Origin: Sporomusaceae bacterium UBA1887
Lineage (GTDB): Bacteria > Bacillota > Negativicutes > Sporomusales > DSM-15969
DNA length: 6,920 nt
Assembly (NCBI GenBank): GCA_002337925.1
Contig: DDHB01000042.1
Span: 8,518 to 15,437, forward strand
Direction of reading: 5' to 3'
The position numbers and the translations under genes are program-made. This document shows positions 5,819-6,920 of this stretch, in pieces. The notes below the pieces were generated by a model, which was not told the origin of the DNA, searched no databases, and saw nothing but the letters and a program-made list of their open reading frames with translations. Positions within the stretch are counted from its first letter, which is position 1. Every line of letters starts with the position of its first letter.

Positions 5819-6241
5819 ATGGTCACACCTTATATCACATTTGCAGGAAATTGCAATGAGGCATTGGAGTTTTACCAGACTGTTTTTAATAATGAAGTTC
5901 TGATGTCACTGCCATATGGGGATTATGTACCGGAGGGTGTTACTGCCCCGCCGGCAAATCTGAAAGACTGGATTTTGCATGCCGAAATGAATATCTGTGA
6001 TACAGTCTTTTGGTTTGCAGATGAAATAGCAGAGCCAGTGTACAAAGGTAATATGATAAAATTGACTACAAAAGTAGCCTCAGCACAAGAGGCACAAAAA
6101 ATTTTCAATGTATTGAGTATTGACGCTAAAATCACTCTTCCACCGACCGCTACATTTTATAGCTCATTTCATGCAGGGCTTACTGATAGGTACGGCGTAA
6201 GTTGGAATATTGTTGCCGAAGAAGCGCCCAACCAGGTTTAG
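5819..6241 (+). CDS. PhnB-like VOC (glyoxalase-fold) family protein
   Basis: A 140-residue vicinal-oxygen-chelate-fold protein of the PhnB-like group, cytoplasmic with no signal peptide. The family opening TPYITFAGNCNEALEFYQTVF is near-canonical (residues 3-23); HAEMNICD at 54-61 and the C-terminal DRYGVSWNIV at 123-132 complete the pattern. Length is typical. GGAGG (5807-5811) with a 7-nt gap fixes the ATG. Biochemical roles in this group are mostly undefined; it resembles 3-demethylubiquinone methyltransferase-like entries in fold only, and no phosphonate genes are nearby. It is intact between two broken genes, so it is the only surviving member of this patch. Confidence 0.87.
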   Translation: MVTPYITFAGNCNEALEFYQTVFNNEVLMSLPYGDYVPEGVTAPPANLKDWILHAEMNICDTVFWFADEIAEPVYKGNMIKLTTKVASAQEAQKIFNVLSIDAKITLPPTATFYSSFHAGLTDRYGVSWNIVAEEAPNQV

Positions 6242-6395
6242 CTTCAAGAACCTTATAATAATATGCAAATTCCAATTTGTTTGTCTGAGAACGAGCACAA
6301 TGGGAAGTTCATAAGTGAAATTACTTTATTGTGAGAATAGCGAGTACTAATTATAGCAGAATTGAAATGACGGATTTTATTTAAGGGGGCTTAAC

Positions 6396-6708
6396 ATGAC
6401 CGGTGTAGAAATTGATATGGTTAGTACAGACAGCTTGACAGCATTGGAATTATACGAAAAAGTATTTGATCTTTAACGTGTTGAGGTTACAAGCTTTCCA
6501 AAAGGTGAAAATGAAGTCATAAACATTTTCAAGGGCCATCAGCGCGGACTGCACAGAGCTTCAGCCAGTGACTGAATTGGCGGATTATGGAGTGTCGAAT
6601 GCTAGTTTCAGTGATCCTTTCGGCCATCAATGGATGCTGCATCAAGTGCACAAAGAAGTGAGTTTTGAAGAACGCATACGACTTTGAGAGGAAAAAAGGG
6701 ATAGTTAA
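6396..6708 (+). pseudogene. Decayed VOC (glyoxalase-fold) gene with internal deletion
   Basis: ATG 6396, with AAGGGGG at 6383-6389, starts MTGVEIDMVSTDSLTALELY and EKVFDL, then hits TAA at 6474. The same frame continues as RVEVTSFPKGENEVI, the usual next segment of this VOC subfamily. After about 6525 the homology is lost and resumes in another frame near 6544 with DCTELQPVTEL, ADYGVSNASFSDPFGHQWM and VHKEVSFEERIRL. A TGA at 6685-6687 replaces the tryptophan codon expected in RLWEE, and the frame ends at TAA 6706-6708. The middle of the domain (perhaps 35-50 codons) appears deleted. It is a different VOC subfamily from the intact upstream gene, so it is not a simple tandem duplicate. Confidence 0.8.
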
Positions 6709-6730
6709 TTATCTATGAATCTTAACCGAT

Positions 6731-6750
6731 ACCGTAACACTGGTAACGGT
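6731..6750. repeat. Short dyad ACCGTAAC-N4-GTAACGGT
   Basis: Arms at 6731-6738 and 6743-6750 are inverted copies with one mismatch. The shape resembles operators of MerR-family regulators, but no correctly spaced promoter or regulator gene is visible. It may be just a small hairpin. Confidence 0.3.
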
Positions 6751-6760
6751 GCTTGAATTT

Positions 6761-6787
6761 GCCTCAAATCTTAGCAGGATTTGAGGC
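6761..6787 (+). terminator. Hairpin terminator after the VOC remnant
   Basis: A perfect 10-bp stem (6761-6770 with 6778-6787) encloses the 7-nt loop TTAGCAG and is followed by the T-rich TTCTTTGCGTTT. It is suitable for ending transcription from the VOC genes. Confidence 0.65.
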
Positions 6788-6838
6788 TTCTTTGCGTTTC
6801 TGTAGGCTGGGGAAAGGTATCTGCCCTAAATGTCCTGT

Positions 6839-6872
6839 AAATCGCAACAATCCTCAGGATGTTGCGATTTTT
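6839..6872. terminator. Second, probably bidirectional terminator
   Basis: AAATCGCAACA plus TCC pairs with GGA plus TGTTGCGATTT (6839-6853 with 6857-6870): a 14-bp stem with one bulged A and a 3-nt loop. Ts continue to 6872 on the plus strand, and the A-rich left arm gives a short T-run on the minus strand. It may belong to a gene beyond the window. A small AT dyad follows at 6871-6888. Otherwise 6709-6920 holds no gene that I can see. Confidence 0.7.
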
Positions 6873-6920
6873 ATAATGGCTATTATAAAAGAGTTTGAAC
6901 TATATATACTAGACGAGCGC

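Noticed and set aside
6266..6279. CAAATT-CC-AATTTG dyad after the VOC gene
   Set aside because: Six-base AT-rich arms are expected by chance and no T-tract terminator follows.
5000..6920. CRISPR array, tRNA/rRNA gene, IS element or attachment site
   Set aside because: No regularly spaced direct repeats, no cloverleaf or rRNA-like sequence, no transposase frame or flanking terminal repeats were found.

Overview
The window most resembles chromosomal DNA of an endospore-forming member of the Bacillota. The grounds are a SpoVK-type AAA+ ATPase behind a near-perfect sigma-K promoter, strong GGAGG ribosome binding sites and compact operons. A Sporomusa/Pelosinus-like Negativicute is possible, but that is an impression from protein style and was not tested.

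Bases 1-2415 hold two convergent genes. First is the 3' three-quarters of a P1B-2 (Zn/Cd/Pb) efflux ATPase on the plus strand, running in from the left edge. Second is a CcdA/DsbD-type membrane thiol-electron carrier on the minus strand. A long stem-loop lies between them (1640-1686). The gap at 2416-2637 is a divergent promoter region.

Bases 2582-5209 look like one plus-strand transcription unit. A sigma-K promoter leads into spoVK, followed by an Era/TrmE-like small GTPase, a small UbiA-like polytopic membrane protein with two DDxxDxxxD motifs, and a 77-residue single-span membrane protein with a CxxC pair. The genes overlap by 4, 20 and 8 nt, so translational coupling is likely. After the last stop comes about 185 nt of hairpin-rich non-coding sequence ending in a classic intrinsic terminator. 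This set is the best candidate for a poorly described system: a mother-cell-expressed module that puts a SpoVK ATPase, a GTPase and a possible isoprenoid-linked membrane enzyme together.

Bases 5209-6708 are a decaying accessory patch. An extended -10 promoter sits directly against the terminator. It faces the wreck of an AHSA1/SRPBCC-domain gene (two in-frame stops, about four frameshifts). Next is an intact PhnB-like VOC gene, then a second VOC gene broken by two stops and an internal deletion. Bases 6709-6920 carry no gene, only a dyad and two terminator-like hairpins.
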